Assembly: GCF_903970965.1 (NCBI RefSeq)
Contig: NZ_CAJCKW010000016.1
Span: 1-53,374 of the forward strand
Reading direction: 5' to 3'
Origin: Aureimonas sp. ME7
GTDB lineage: Bacteria; Pseudomonadota; Alphaproteobacteria; Rhizobiales; Rhizobiaceae
DNA: 53,374 bases
Positions 1 through 9,178 of the stretch are shown here, piece after piece. Position 1 is the first letter of the stretch, and the number at the start of each line of letters is the position of its first letter. Made by a program: the position numbers and the translations under genes. Below the pieces are notes generated by a model. The model saw nothing but the letters and a program-made list of their open reading frames with translations. It did not search any database and had not been told where the DNA came from.

Positions 1-60
1 CACGTCCACCTGCCGAAGTTTGGCGACGATCTCTTCCGGCTTGTGCTTCTTCTGTCCCAT
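1..60 (-). CDS. IS3-family transposase OrfA, N-terminal 20 residues (partial)
   Basis: The first twenty codons of an IS3-family OrfA are present, starting at ATG 60-58 and running off the left edge. The residues MGQKKHKPEEIVAKLRQVDV match the very conserved start of OrfA proteins, the helix-turn-helix subunit that binds the IS ends before OrfA-OrfB transposase acts. Nothing can be said about the rest of the gene. A diverged relative of the same start is at 19063. Confidence 0.75.
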   Translation of the reverse strand, partial: MGQKKHKPEEIVAKLRQVDV

Positions 61-124
61 TCTCGTGTCCTCCATCAGCTCGAAAGCCTACTTCAGGGAG
101 GACCACTTTTCAGGGGGCAGACCA
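1..124 (-). mobile_element. IS3-family element, left end, continues off the window
   Basis: Read on the minus strand, this begins with the IS end TGGTCTGCCCCCTGAAAAG, has a leader of about 60 bases, then starts an IS3-type OrfA at position 60. A related end lies at 18997 on the opposite strand. The element extends leftwards beyond base 1, so its integrity is unknown. The family is assigned from the OrfA start and end sequence; the subgroup is not certain. Confidence 0.75.
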
Positions 125-545
125 ATGGCCCAGGATGTTCTGGGCCCGTCCAATCCGGCTGGAAACCCAGCGATGTCCGCAGTTGGCGACGCAGCCGAAA
201 TTCAAGCGCGCAGGTTGGCGCGAGAGCGGCTTGGGGCAAAGCCGACCCGAGATCAAATTGCCGCATGTCGGAAGAAGGAAACGTTCCGCTCCCAATATGG
301 AGCCGCGCACCCGAAAGTTCGTCTTCTCTACCGTTTGTGCAAGAGCTCCGGGTTGTAGCCGCCCCATTCTCGATCGAGTGAAACCTGACGCGTTGGTCGT
401 TCGGATAATCGTAAGGGCTAGGCACCCGAAGCTTTGAAGCGGAGGTTGATCTTGGGTGGAAAGCTTCCATTCCGCTTGGGGCGCGAGCGCCGATAAGCGG
501 GCGGAACGACAGTAGTGCGCGTCATCCCGTCCGCTATGCTGTCCG
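125..545. other. Gap downstream of the giant surface protein; no gene seen
   Basis: About 420 bases between the IS3 end and the stop codon of the giant gene. Open frames here have no family resemblance or convincing ribosome binding site. A small perfect hairpin, GGCCCAG-N6-CTGGGCC at 127-146, sits directly beside the IS end; it has no T-tract, so terminator function is doubtful. Confidence 0.4.
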
Positions 546-3500
546 TTAAGCGAAGTAGTCCACCGTGACGCTGCCCGGCGCCACGCCCTGGAGGACGATA
601 AAGGATCCGTTGGCGAGCGTGATCGCGGCATAGCCTTCGCTGGTCGAGGTGACGGTGTAAAGCTGCCCCCCGGTTTCGATCCGATCGCCCTGGGCAAGCT
701 GGAAATCGGTGATGAAGTCGACCTCACCGGCCCCCACCACGAAGCGGTCCGCACCCGCCCCGCCACCGAGCACGTTCGCTCCCGGTCCACCGATGATGCG
801 ATCGTTGCCTGAGCCGCCGAGGATCGTGTCGTTGCCCACACCGCCGTAGACGGTGTTGGCTCCGGTGCCGCTCAGCACCACAACGTCGTCGCCGCCGTTG
901 GCATAGACGGTGTTCGCCCCGTTGCCCTCGATGCGGATCGTGTCAGCCCCGTCGGCGGCATCGCCGTTGAAGGAGCCGCCATAGACGACGTTGTTGCCGT
1001 CGCCCCGGATGGTGATCACGTCGCCCGCGCCCGTGCCGCCGTAGACGGTGTTGGCGCCCGAACCGGTGATGATGACCTCGTCCGCGCCGAGGCCGGCATA
1101 AACGAGGTTGGGACCCGAGCCCTGGATCTCGATCCGGTCGCCGCCGCCGTTGCCGAACAGCGTGTTGGCGCCGTTGCCCACAATCAGGATGCGGTCGGCC
1201 CCATCGTTCGGATCGACGCTCGACGCGCCGCCGTAGACCGTGTTGGCGCCGTTGCCCCGGACTGTCAGGACGTCGCCACCGGGGCCGCCGCCGCCGATTA
1301 AGAGGTTGGCGGCGTTGTTGGTCACGTTCACCGTATCGGCACCCGCTCCGGCATAGACTGTGGCTGCCCCTTCGGCTGTATAACGGATCGTGTCGCCGCC
1401 GCCGTTACCCCAGACGGAGGCGGCGCCCCGGCCCGACACGATGATCGTATCCGCCCCGTCGTCCGGGTTGTCGGGTCCGGTGCCCCCATACAGAAACGCG
1501 ACCTGGCCGAGACCCGGAGTGGCGGTGATCTGGTCGGCGCCCGCCCCGCCAAACAGGGTGTCGTTACCCGCGCCGCCGGTGATCGTGTCGTTGCCGGCCA
1601 AGCCGTCGATGCGCTCGGAGCCGGACGTCCCAGTCACCAGATCGGGGCCGGGGGTGATGGACGGCGTGGGGTCAGGCGTGGGCGGGGCGGCGGTCGTGTT
1701 GGTGACCGAGGTTTCTGTCAGGGTGGCGGCATCGTTGCCCGCCGCGTCCTGGATCGCAAAGGTGTTGTCGCTGGACGGATCCGGATCTGCATAGGCGACC
1801 GTCACGGTGGCCCCGGACGCAACGGCCGAGGCCAGCGTCAGCGTCACGGTCGTGCCTGAGGCAGAGACCGCGTCGACGGCGACGGGCACGCCGTTCGCCA
1901 GCACCGTGAAGGCGCTCGACCCGGCGCTGGTCGTGCTCAGCGCCTCGCCATAGGTCAGCGTCAGCGTCGCACCGTTCACTGTTGCCGAAGTGAACGTTGG
2001 ACGCGTCGCGTCGATGGCATCCCCGGGTTGCGTGATTGGCGTGGTATAGGCCGTGTTTGCGTTTCCGGCTCGGTCGATAAGAACGACACTCGTTGGCAGG
2101 TCGGCGCTTGCGGCAATGTCTGTTCCTTCCTCCACGGTGAAGGTCGCCGTGTAGGTCGTGGCATCCAACTTCGTCAGGTTGCCGAGCGTCATGCCGGCGA
2201 TCATCGAGCCTGTGCCCAGCGTATAAGTATCGGCGTCGCTCGTTGTCGTGATCGTCGCTGTCGCGGTGTCGCCGATCCGCAGCGGTGTGTTCGGTATTGA
2301 GATCGAGGAAACTGCCGGCGCGACTGTATCGATCACGACCGGCAGGGCGGTGGACGCCATGCTCACGTTGCCCGCCACATCCTCGGCGCGCACGATCAAC
2401 GAATGGCTGCCGTCGGCGATCCGGGCGCTGGTTAGGTGCCAATCGCCAGACGCATCGGCAACGGTGCCGCCTAGGATGGTCGTCTTGCCTGCGCTGTCGG
2501 TGCCGTAGAGGAAGACCGCCGCGTCGGCCTCGGCCTTGCCGCTGAAGACGGGCTGGGCGACGGATGTGATGCCGTCGCTACTGGAGACGCCCTTGTCGCT
2601 CGCCTCGGCGAGGACCGGTGCGCCTGGCTGTGTTGGCGCCGTGGCATCGTAGGTGTAGGTCCGCGACAGAAGGGTGGCGTTGGCGTTGCCTGCAGCATCA
2701 ACGACGCGCACCTGCAGCACACCGGTGCCGCCGATCGTCGCGCCCAGCGTCCAGTTCGTGTCGCCTGTGGCACTAACCGCGTCGCGCCAAGTGGTACCGC
2801 CATCGAACGAGACCTGCACCCGCTCGTCTGCCGCGAGCGGCGCGTCCAGGGTGCCGGTGACACTCTGCGCAGAGATCCGGGTGACCAGGTCCCCGGAGGC
2901 GCGTCCGCTGTCCGCGGAGAATTTCACCGTCGAAGGCGTGGCGGCTGGAACGGTGGTGTCGATGGTGAGCGCCAGCCCGGCCGAGGCGCCGCTCGTATTG
3001 CCCGCGGCATCGACAGCCTTAACCGTCAGCGTGTGTGCGCCATCTGCCAGCTTGCTGCTGGCAATCGACCAGTTGCCGCTCTGGTCGGCGAAGGTGGTGC
3101 CCAGCACGGTCGTCTCGTCACTGTCGTAAAGCGTCACGGCGGCGAAGGTCTCCGCCGTGCCGTTGATGACCGGTGTCGTGATGGAGGTGATGCCGTCACC
3201 GAGCGTGCCAGTATCGCTGGCGGCGTCGAGTACGGGGGCCGGCGGAGCGGCCGGCGCAAGGGCATCCACCGTAATCGCCAGGACGCCGGAGGACGCGCTC
3301 GCGTTCCCGGCAATGTCGACTGCCTTAGTGGTCAGGCTGTGCGCGCCCGCAGTAAGGGGGCTGCTCTTGATCGACCAGATACCGCCTGCGCCGGAGACAG
3401 CCGAGCCAAGGACCGTGGTGCCGTTGGTGTCGTAAAGCGTGACGGTCGTACCGACGTCCGCAGTGCCGGTGACGGTGGGTGTCGTGATGGAGGTGAGGCC

Positions 3501-6500
3501 ATCGGTTGCGGAGACGCCGGTGTCCTGGCCTGCCGCCAGCGCGATGCCGCCGGGCGCAGCTGGCGCCGTGCGGTCTACGGTGATGGTGATCGTGCCGGCC
3601 ACGCTCACGTTGCCCGCCGCGTCGGTGGACTTGACCGTCAGGGTCTGGGTGCCTTCGGGCAGCGGCGTGGAGGGAAGGATGGACCAAGTGCTCGACCCGC
3701 TGTTCGACGAGACTGTAGAACCCAGCACGGTGACGCCGTCGGCGGCGTACAGCTGGATGTTGGTGATTTTCTCCGCCGTACCGGTGAATGAGGGCAAAGA
3801 CAGATTGGTGATGCCGTCGCTCGGGGACATGCCGGTGTCGCTGCCGGGGGCCAGCCTGATCGTGGGCGCGATAGGTGCGGTGGCGTCGATCTGCACCAGG
3901 CGAGAGCCCGACAGCGTGCTTGTGTTGCCCGCTAGGTCGACGCTGCGCGCCTGAACTTGGTAGGTTGCGTCTTCGAGCGTCGTGGTTGCCGAGGCCGTCC
4001 AGTTGCCGGTGCCATCGCTCTTGCCGGTGGCGACCAGAACGGTGGCCAACTGGCCTTTGCTGTTGGTGTAGGAGCCGTAGACCTCGATGGTGACGTTGGC
4101 CTCGCTCACGCCGCTGCCGGCGAAGGTCGGGGTGTTGATCTTGGTGATGCGGTCGGTGGTGCTCGTGCCGGTGTCGTTGCCGACCGCCAGTGCGGGAATG
4201 GCAGGCACGGCGGCCGGTGTGGTATCGATCGTCACCGCCAAGCCATCTGATGGCACGCTCAAGTTGCCTGCCAGATCCTCCGTTCTGATCGTGAGAGTAT
4301 GGGCGCCCGACGTCAGCGTACTAGTGGTAATCGACCAGTCGCCCAGAGCGTCGGCGAGGGTGGCCCCAACACCTGTGGTGCCGTCGGTGTCGTAGAGATA
4401 GACAGCGGCATTAGCCTCGGCCTTTCCGGTGACGACCAGGCTGGTCAGGTTGGTGATGCCATCGGTGTTCGACGCCCCGGTATCGCTTGTGGTCGATAGC
4501 GTCGGTGCGGCAGATTTAGCCGGGGCGGCAGTGTCGACCACGACGGGCGTCGAGAAGCTGCCGTTGGAGGCTACGTTGCCGGCTAGGTCCACCACCCGCA
4601 CCTGCAGCGTGCCGTTGGCTGGCAGCGTGACGCCGGAGCGGCTCCAACTGAGCCCGCTCAGCGTGGTGCTCTGCCAGCTTACACCACCGTCGACGGACAG
4701 CTCCACAGCATCTCCAGCAGCCGGAGCGGTGCTGAGCGTGCCGGAGACGGTATCGGTGGCGATGCGAGTGACGAAATCATTGCTGTCGCGGCCGCTATCG
4801 AGGTTCAACTTCACCGGTCCGAGCGTGATATCCGGCGCGGTGGTGTCGACCGTGATGTTGCGGGTTGTGGCAGTCGGGCTGATGTTGCCCGCCGCATCCT
4901 GTGCCCTGGCGCTCAGACGGTAGGTGCCTTCGGCCAGGATGCTGCTGGTGATGGACCAGTTGCCGCTGCCGTCGGCGGTGGTGTTGCCGAGCGCAGTGCT
5001 TGTGTCGAAGTCCAGCAACGTCACAGTCGCATTGGCCTCCGCCGTACCGGTGACGGTCGGCGTGGCGTCCGACGTGATGCCGTCGGTCGTGGACTTGCCC
5101 GTATCGCTGCCGGCTGCCAATGCGAGACCGGTCGGAGCGGCGGGTGCGGTAGTGTCAAGGACGATGTTCTTGCCGAACCCCAACGAACCTGGAGCACCTG
5201 GCGTCGGCAACGTGAGGACAGCGCTGACATTGGCGGCGTTCTTGATGGCTCCGCCGTTGAGACCAAGCGCACTGACCGAGTGGTAGTCGAGGTCCGCGCT
5301 GCTTGCGCCTGCCTGGACGGTGTAGTTGAACGTCAAGGTCGACGTCCCGCTACCGCCCGTGTAGTTGATGTAGCGGTCCACCGCGCCGGTCTCCAGGAAG
5401 AGTTGCGGCGTGCCGGTGACGGTGACCGCCTCACTGAAAGCGACCTGGATCGAGACGACGCTGCCCGCGCTGTAGGAGCCGTCGGCGGTGCTGGAGGAGA
5501 CACCGGTAACCGTCGGTGCTGAAGAACTGCCCGAGGCTCGGACATCGGTGATCACCAAGTCCTGGAAGAGTGCGTAATTGTTGGAGGTGAGCACCACCTC
5601 CGTCACGTCATCGAAGTCGGTAAGGCCGGAAAAGGATTCCGCCGTGTCGGCGCCGACGGTGAACGTCTTCGATGAGGTGGCGCCGCCTTTGACGTAGAAG
5701 GCGGTGAGGGTGGTTTCCCGACCTTGCGTCCTGAAGCCCGTCAGGTCGAAGGTATAGCCCGGGGCGACCGAAATCGAAAAATCGGTGCCGCTGCCGAAGG
5801 CGCGGCTCGACAACGCATAAATGCCCGGTCCGATGCCTGTGGCATAACGCGGATCGCTGTCGGTCTGAATGTCCAGGTAGGAAGCCTGCTCATTGGTGAC
5901 AGCCGATCCGGCCTGGAACGTGAAAACCCCGCCTTGGACGGCGCGAGTGAAAAAATTGTTGCTGTTGCCGTCGAAGTCTTCAGCGGAGTTTTCAACGAAC
6001 GTAACGGTGTCTAGGGTTGATGCGAAACCGCTGAATTCCATCGAACGCTGCATCACGTCGGGCTCGGCGTATTCCAGCGTCCAGTTGCCGCCCAACATCG
6101 CTGCGCCGGTGGTGTCAACCGACGCGGCAATATCAGCGCCCGTCGCTTCACCGAGTGCTTTTACGAACGATGTACCCACATCTCCAGCGGCGACATCGCA
6201 CCCGTACAGGAGCAAGTCGCCGCCCGCCTTCAGCGCGCTGCCGACGACTAGAAGATCTTCGGCCCTCTGCCCGAGCGCCGCTTCATCAAGCGCGAAGCTG
6301 CCGAGTTGAAGACTGCCACGACTGCCATGGGAGATGAGATGGATTGCGTCGTACTGCGTGTGCTCCCTCGCCCAGTCGGCAATTAGAGCGAGGCCGTCCC
6401 GCGTGGCGTCGAGGATGACAACTTCAGCGCCTGAACGAACGTTTGCTGCCAGATCCTGCCAGTTCGGGACGTTCGTTTCGATAAAGACGACTTCCCGACT

Positions 6501-6593
6501 TGCGAACGCGCTTGCAGAACCAATCATGCCTTGTCCCACCCTACGGACGTCGAGATCCCTGCGACACGGTCGCTTCGGATAAACAGGTACCAT
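546..6593 (-). CDS. Giant DUF4347 / Ig-like repeat / RTX-type surface or secreted protein
   Basis: A 2,015-residue predicted extracellular adhesin-like protein. Residues about 35-190 form a DUF4347 domain (HLISHGSRGSLQLG and LLLYGCDVAAGD are visible). A linking domain follows to about 480. About nine bacterial Ig-like modules then run to about 1440, most opening with a DTG...DGIT motif and containing a GTAEA...VTLYD strand. An SWM-type domain (TSATVNGATLTLTYGEALS) lies near 1570-1660. From about 1665 there is a glycine-rich RTX-like array, ending in an M10_C-like tail (FITDFQLAQGDRIETGG). There is no N-terminal signal peptide, which fits type I secretion, but no HlyB/HlyD/TolC genes are in the window. 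The start is uncertain: ATG 6593 gives the longest frame, while ATG 6527, nearer the conserved DUF4347 sequence, is also plausible. A role in attachment or biofilm is inference. Confidence 0.85.
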   Translation of the reverse strand: MVPVYPKRPCRRDLDVRRVGQGMIGSASAFASREVVFIETNVPNWQDLAANVRSGAEVVILDATRDGLALIADWAREHTQYDAIHLISHGSRGSLQLGSFALDEAALGQRAEDLLVVGSALKAGGDLLLYGCDVAAGDVGTSFVKALGEATGADIAASVDTTGAAMLGGNWTLEYAEPDVMQRSMEFSGFASTLDTVTFVENSAEDFDGNSNNFFTRAVQGGVFTFQAGSAVTNEQASYLDIQTDSDPRYATGIGPGIYALSSRAFGSGTDFSISVAPGYTFDLTGFRTQGRETTLTAFYVKGGATSSKTFTVGADTAESFSGLTDFDDVTEVVLTSNNYALFQDLVITDVRASGSSSAPTVTGVSSSTADGSYSAGSVVSIQVAFSEAVTVTGTPQLFLETGAVDRYINYTGGSGTSTLTFNYTVQAGASSADLDYHSVSALGLNGGAIKNAANVSAVLTLPTPGAPGSLGFGKNIVLDTTAPAAPTGLALAAGSDTGKSTTDGITSDATPTVTGTAEANATVTLLDFDTSTALGNTTADGSGNWSITSSILAEGTYRLSARAQDAAGNISPTATTRNITVDTTAPDITLGPVKLNLDSGRDSNDFVTRIATDTVSGTLSTAPAAGDAVELSVDGGVSWQSTTLSGLSWSRSGVTLPANGTLQVRVVDLAGNVASNGSFSTPVVVDTAAPAKSAAPTLSTTSDTGASNTDGITNLTSLVVTGKAEANAAVYLYDTDGTTGVGATLADALGDWSITTSTLTSGAHTLTIRTEDLAGNLSVPSDGLAVTIDTTPAAVPAIPALAVGNDTGTSTTDRITKINTPTFAGSGVSEANVTIEVYGSYTNSKGQLATVLVATGKSDGTGNWTASATTTLEDATYQVQARSVDLAGNTSTLSGSRLVQIDATAPIAPTIRLAPGSDTGMSPSDGITNLSLPSFTGTAEKITNIQLYAADGVTVLGSTVSSNSGSSTWSILPSTPLPEGTQTLTVKSTDAAGNVSVAGTITITVDRTAPAAPGGIALAAGQDTGVSATDGLTSITTPTVTGTADVGTTVTLYDTNGTTVLGSAVSGAGGIWSIKSSPLTAGAHSLTTKAVDIAGNASASSGVLAITVDALAPAAPPAPVLDAASDTGTLGDGITSITTPVINGTAETFAAVTLYDSDETTVLGTTFADQSGNWSIASSKLADGAHTLTVKAVDAAGNTSGASAGLALTIDTTVPAATPSTVKFSADSGRASGDLVTRISAQSVTGTLDAPLAADERVQVSFDGGTTWRDAVSATGDTNWTLGATIGGTGVLQVRVVDAAGNANATLLSRTYTYDATAPTQPGAPVLAEASDKGVSSSDGITSVAQPVFSGKAEADAAVFLYGTDSAGKTTILGGTVADASGDWHLTSARIADGSHSLIVRAEDVAGNVSMASTALPVVIDTVAPAVSSISIPNTPLRIGDTATATITTTSDADTYTLGTGSMIAGMTLGNLTKLDATTYTATFTVEEGTDIAASADLPTSVVLIDRAGNANTAYTTPITQPGDAIDATRPTFTSATVNGATLTLTYGEALSTTSAGSSAFTVLANGVPVAVDAVSASGTTVTLTLASAVASGATVTVAYADPDPSSDNTFAIQDAAGNDAATLTETSVTNTTAAPPTPDPTPSITPGPDLVTGTSGSERIDGLAGNDTITGGAGNDTLFGGAGADQITATPGLGQVAFLYGGTGPDNPDDGADTIIVSGRGAASVWGNGGGDTIRYTAEGAATVYAGAGADTVNVTNNAANLLIGGGGPGGDVLTVRGNGANTVYGGASSVDPNDGADRILIVGNGANTLFGNGGGDRIEIQGSGPNLVYAGLGADEVIITGSGANTVYGGTGAGDVITIRGDGNNVVYGGSFNGDAADGADTIRIEGNGANTVYANGGDDVVVLSGTGANTVYGGVGNDTILGGSGNDRIIGGPGANVLGGGAGADRFVVGAGEVDFITDFQLAQGDRIETGGQLYTVTSTSEGYAAITLANGSFIVLQGVAPGSVTVDYFA

Positions 6594-7142
6594 TCATGAA
6601 GGAGCGACAGACAGAGCAATCTTACACCAGCGGCGAAAAATCCGGCACCGTCTTCCTATTCCAGGTTGTGTTTGTTGAAGGGCTGCATTGCCATCGCGCA
6701 AGCGGGCTTGCCGCCTTCTCGCATCGCCATATGCAAGTAGGACGCTACAAGCATGATTCTGGTTTGATGACAAACGAGAGCGCTCTCCTTCGCTGGCTTT
6801 GAGTTTTGTCATCTTCGTCTTGCTTCGTCGCCTCTGCCAACAGCTTCTTCAAACGAGCGTTGTGACGAATGTTGATCAAGGATCGAAAGCGAATGGACCA
6901 CTTAATCAACCCATTATTAGGTTGTTTGATTGAACGACTGCTTTCTAGCAAGCCGATCCCAAGCGATTTTGGCTTGAAAGGGTCGATAGCAGCTGGACCG
7001 CTTCGGAGCGTCCGCTTCCGCGACGTTGATCGGCTCGGCGGGGTGGGAAGGCGACTGTCCGCTTTCAAGTGCCATCGCCCAGAAAGCGGCCGTTCGCTTC
7101 GTGTTTCCATGATAGTGAAACATGGGTTCGCTGCGATGAACC
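6594..7142. other. Gap between giant gene and TetR gene; no gene seen
   Basis: About 550 bases with several short overlapping frames on both strands, none with a recognisable family, codon pattern or convincing ribosome binding site. It presumably holds the promoter of the giant gene, but I could not pick out a confident site. Confidence 0.4.
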
Positions 7143-7697
7143 CTATGCGTCGAGATAGGCCTGGATCGACGCGCCGAGGTGCTTGGCGACGAAGTCTCTA
7201 TCGAGGTTCTGCGCCGGTTCGAAGGCGAGAACGTAGCGTGTCAGCGCCAACCCCAGCATCTGCGAGGCGATCAGGGCCGCCCGGGCAGGAACCGTTGCGG
7301 GATCACCGGTCCGGCTGATCGCCGCCACGAGCTGCTGCTCGAAGATCGCCGTCATTCGCGCGCGCGCGGCTTCCTGCGAAACGGCGGCTCGCAGCAGGGC
7401 CGGCAGTTCCTCGCCGCCGTTTTCCCAACGGTCCCAGAAATGGCGGACCAGCGTCACGCCGCGCTGGTCCACCGGGATTTCGTCGAGATTGGGGAGGCGG
7501 AGATCGAACGGCACCGCAGTCGCGAAGAGCGCTTCCTTCGAGCCATGGTAGCGCATGACCATCGAAGCGTGGATGTCGGCTTCGTCGGCGATTGCTCGAA
7601 TGGTGGCGCGTTCATAGCCCACCCGAGCGAAGACGAGCCTTGCGGCGGCGGCGATACGCTCACGCGTGGCTTGCGAACGGGGCTGGCTCTTGGTCAT
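7143..7697 (-). CDS. TetR/AcrR-family transcriptional repressor
   Basis: A 184-residue TetR-family regulator. The N-terminal helix-turn-helix is at about residues 12-58, with the typical TRERIAAAARLVFARVGYE and IRAIADEADI segments; the C-terminal half is an all-helical ligand-binding and dimerisation domain. It is divergent from an FAD monooxygenase starting at 7786. The 88-base gap contains two palindromes with identical arms (7712-7731 and 7754-7773), the nearer 14 bases from this start codon, so it very likely represses both itself and the monooxygenase and releases on binding a small molecule. The ligand is unknown. The family assignment is secure; autoregulation is inferred from the arrangement. 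Confidence 0.92.
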   Translation of the reverse strand: MTKSQPRSQATRERIAAAARLVFARVGYERATIRAIADEADIHASMVMRYHGSKEALFATAVPFDLRLPNLDEIPVDQRGVTLVRHFWDRWENGGEELPALLRAAVSQEAARARMTAIFEQQLVAAISRTGDPATVPARAALIASQMLGLALTRYVLAFEPAQNLDRDFVAKHLGASIQAYLDA

Positions 7698-7711
7698 GGC
7701 TCGCTCCAGTT

Positions 7712-7731
7712 ATGCAAACGATTGTTTGCAT
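7712..7731. promoter_or_regulatory. TetR operator 1 (palindrome)
   Basis: ATGCAAAC-N4-GTTTGCAT, a perfect 8-bp inverted repeat in the gap between the divergent tetR and monooxygenase genes. It sits 14 bases upstream of the tetR start codon and shares both arms exactly with operator 2. Binding by the adjacent TetR protein is inferred. Confidence 0.75.
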
Positions 7732-7753
7732 CAACGACATCCCTTCGATATAT

Positions 7754-7773
7754 ATGCAAACATCTGTTTGCAT
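7754..7773. promoter_or_regulatory. TetR operator 2 (palindrome)
   Basis: A second ATGCAAAC-N4-GTTTGCAT with the same arms as operator 1 and a different 4-base spacer (ATCT instead of GATT). Centre-to-centre distance is 42 bp, four helical turns, so two dimers would lie on the same DNA face. It is immediately followed by the GGGAGGAG ribosome binding site of the monooxygenase. Confidence 0.75.
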
Positions 7774-7785
7774 TGGGAGGAGTGA

Positions 7786-8946
7786 ATGGGTGCTCTGCCG
7801 CGACATTCCGACGTCGTCATCGCTGGGGCGGGTCCAACCGGACTGAGCCTAGCCCTGGCGCTGCACCATCAGGGTATCAGGCCGCTGCTTCTCGACCGGC
7901 GAGTGGACTGGCCGAACACCTCACGGGCCGGGGTGGTCCATGCTGGCACGCTTGAAGCGCTGGAGATGCTGGACGTCACCCCGGACCTTTTAAGGGAAGG
8001 CATCCGCGTCCCCACGTTTCGCATGCGTGACCATGACCGAGCGCTGATGACGGTGGACTTCTCCCACCTTCCGACGCGCTATCCGTTTGCGCTGATGTGC
8101 CCGCAAGATCGCACCGAGGCCATTCTGCGCGAGCGCCTCGCCATGCAAGGCGGTGTTATTACGGGCGACGCGAACGTCACATCGTCCCGTCGAACCCGTG
8201 ATGGCATGGAGGTTACGGTCCAAACCAGCGAGAGCATCCAGACGATCACGGCGGATTGGCTGATCGCTTGCGACGGCGCGCACAGCACGGTGCGGGACAC
8301 TACCGGGATCGCATTCGAGGGAGCCGGCTACGAGCAGGTGTTTGTGCTCGCCGACGTTCATATGACCTGGCCGCTGCCACGCACCGAAGTGAGCCTGTTT
8401 CTGTCCGACGACGGGCTCCTGGTGATCGCGCCCCTGCCAAACGATCGCTTCCGAATGGTGGCGACCGTTAATAAAGCCCCCAGCAAGCCCGACGTCGCCT
8501 TCATGCAGAAACTTCTGACGGGTCGCGGTCCCACGCATGATGCCCGGATCGACGGCGTGATCTGGAGTTCGCGGTTTCATGTGGCGCATCGTCGTGCGGC
8601 TCGCGTCGTCCAGGATCGTGTGATCCTATGCGGCGACGCGGCCCATGTTCACAGTCCCGCCGGCGGGCAGGGCATGAACCTTGGGATTCAGGACGCCGTT
8701 TCGCTCGCATGGCCTCTCGTCAGCGCCATGCGAGGCGGGAACCGCGGCGATGTGGAACGGTGGGCCGCTCGACGGGCGGAGATCGCCAAGAGCGTCATCT
8801 CCCTGACCGATCGGATGACGCGAGCGGCCAGCCTGCGATCCGGCTCGATGCAGGCCATGCGGAACCTAGCCCTCCAGCTTGCAGACCGCATGCCGGCGGT
8901 TCCGAAGGCACTGGCCGCTCAACTGGCGCAACTCGGGAAACGCTGA
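7786..8946 (+). CDS. FAD-dependent aromatic-ring-type monooxygenase
   Basis: A 386-residue class A flavoprotein monooxygenase of the PheA/TfdB (FAD_binding_3) type. An N-terminal Rossmann fold carries GAGPTG at residues 14-19. The FAD-ribityl motif near residue 280 reads CGDAAHVHSPAGGQGMN. Such enzymes use NAD(P)H and O2 to hydroxylate an aromatic or polyketide substrate, and some inactivate antibiotics. The start is fixed by a strong GGGAGGAG three bases before ATG 7786. It is shorter than phenol hydroxylases (over 500 residues) and lacks their C-terminal thioredoxin-like domain, so a small xenobiotic is a reasonable guess. Regulation by the divergent TetR through two operators is likely. 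The exact substrate cannot be told from sequence. Confidence 0.9.
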   Translation: MGALPRHSDVVIAGAGPTGLSLALALHHQGIRPLLLDRRVDWPNTSRAGVVHAGTLEALEMLDVTPDLLREGIRVPTFRMRDHDRALMTVDFSHLPTRYPFALMCPQDRTEAILRERLAMQGGVITGDANVTSSRRTRDGMEVTVQTSESIQTITADWLIACDGAHSTVRDTTGIAFEGAGYEQVFVLADVHMTWPLPRTEVSLFLSDDGLLVIAPLPNDRFRMVATVNKAPSKPDVAFMQKLLTGRGPTHDARIDGVIWSSRFHVAHRRAARVVQDRVILCGDAAHVHSPAGGQGMNLGIQDAVSLAWPLVSAMRGGNRGDVERWAARRAEIAKSVISLTDRMTRAASLRSGSMQAMRNLALQLADRMPAVPKALAAQLAQLGKR

Positions 8947-9178
8947 CTGATCGGGGACGAACAGGTCCGCTTTCGGAGAAATAAAGGGCCGTAGCGAACG
9001 TCTTGGAAGGATCGATACTGGCCTGAGCTCGGTACGGTCCTGTGGCTCCGCCCTGTTTGGCCAAAGACATATGGCCGCGCTGAATGGGCTGCCTTGCGTC
9101 GACCCCCGCCATTGCTCAATTCCCACCGTGTCCCCTATACCGACGGAGCGCTTCGTTTACCTTACGACCGGAGGCTTC

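Noticed and set aside
110-841. A 243-codon minus frame across the end of the giant gene
   Set aside because: It lies in another frame of the RTX-coding region, has no family resemblance and owes its length to GC-rich codon bias.
832-1290. Recurring GCCGTAGACGGTGTTGGC-like DNA, considered as a CRISPR or other DNA repeat
   Set aside because: The repeats are in frame and encode the glycine-rich GANTVYGG units of the giant protein.
6869-7318. A 149-codon plus frame overlapping the TetR gene
   Set aside because: Half is antisense to tetR and the remainder lacks any coding signal.
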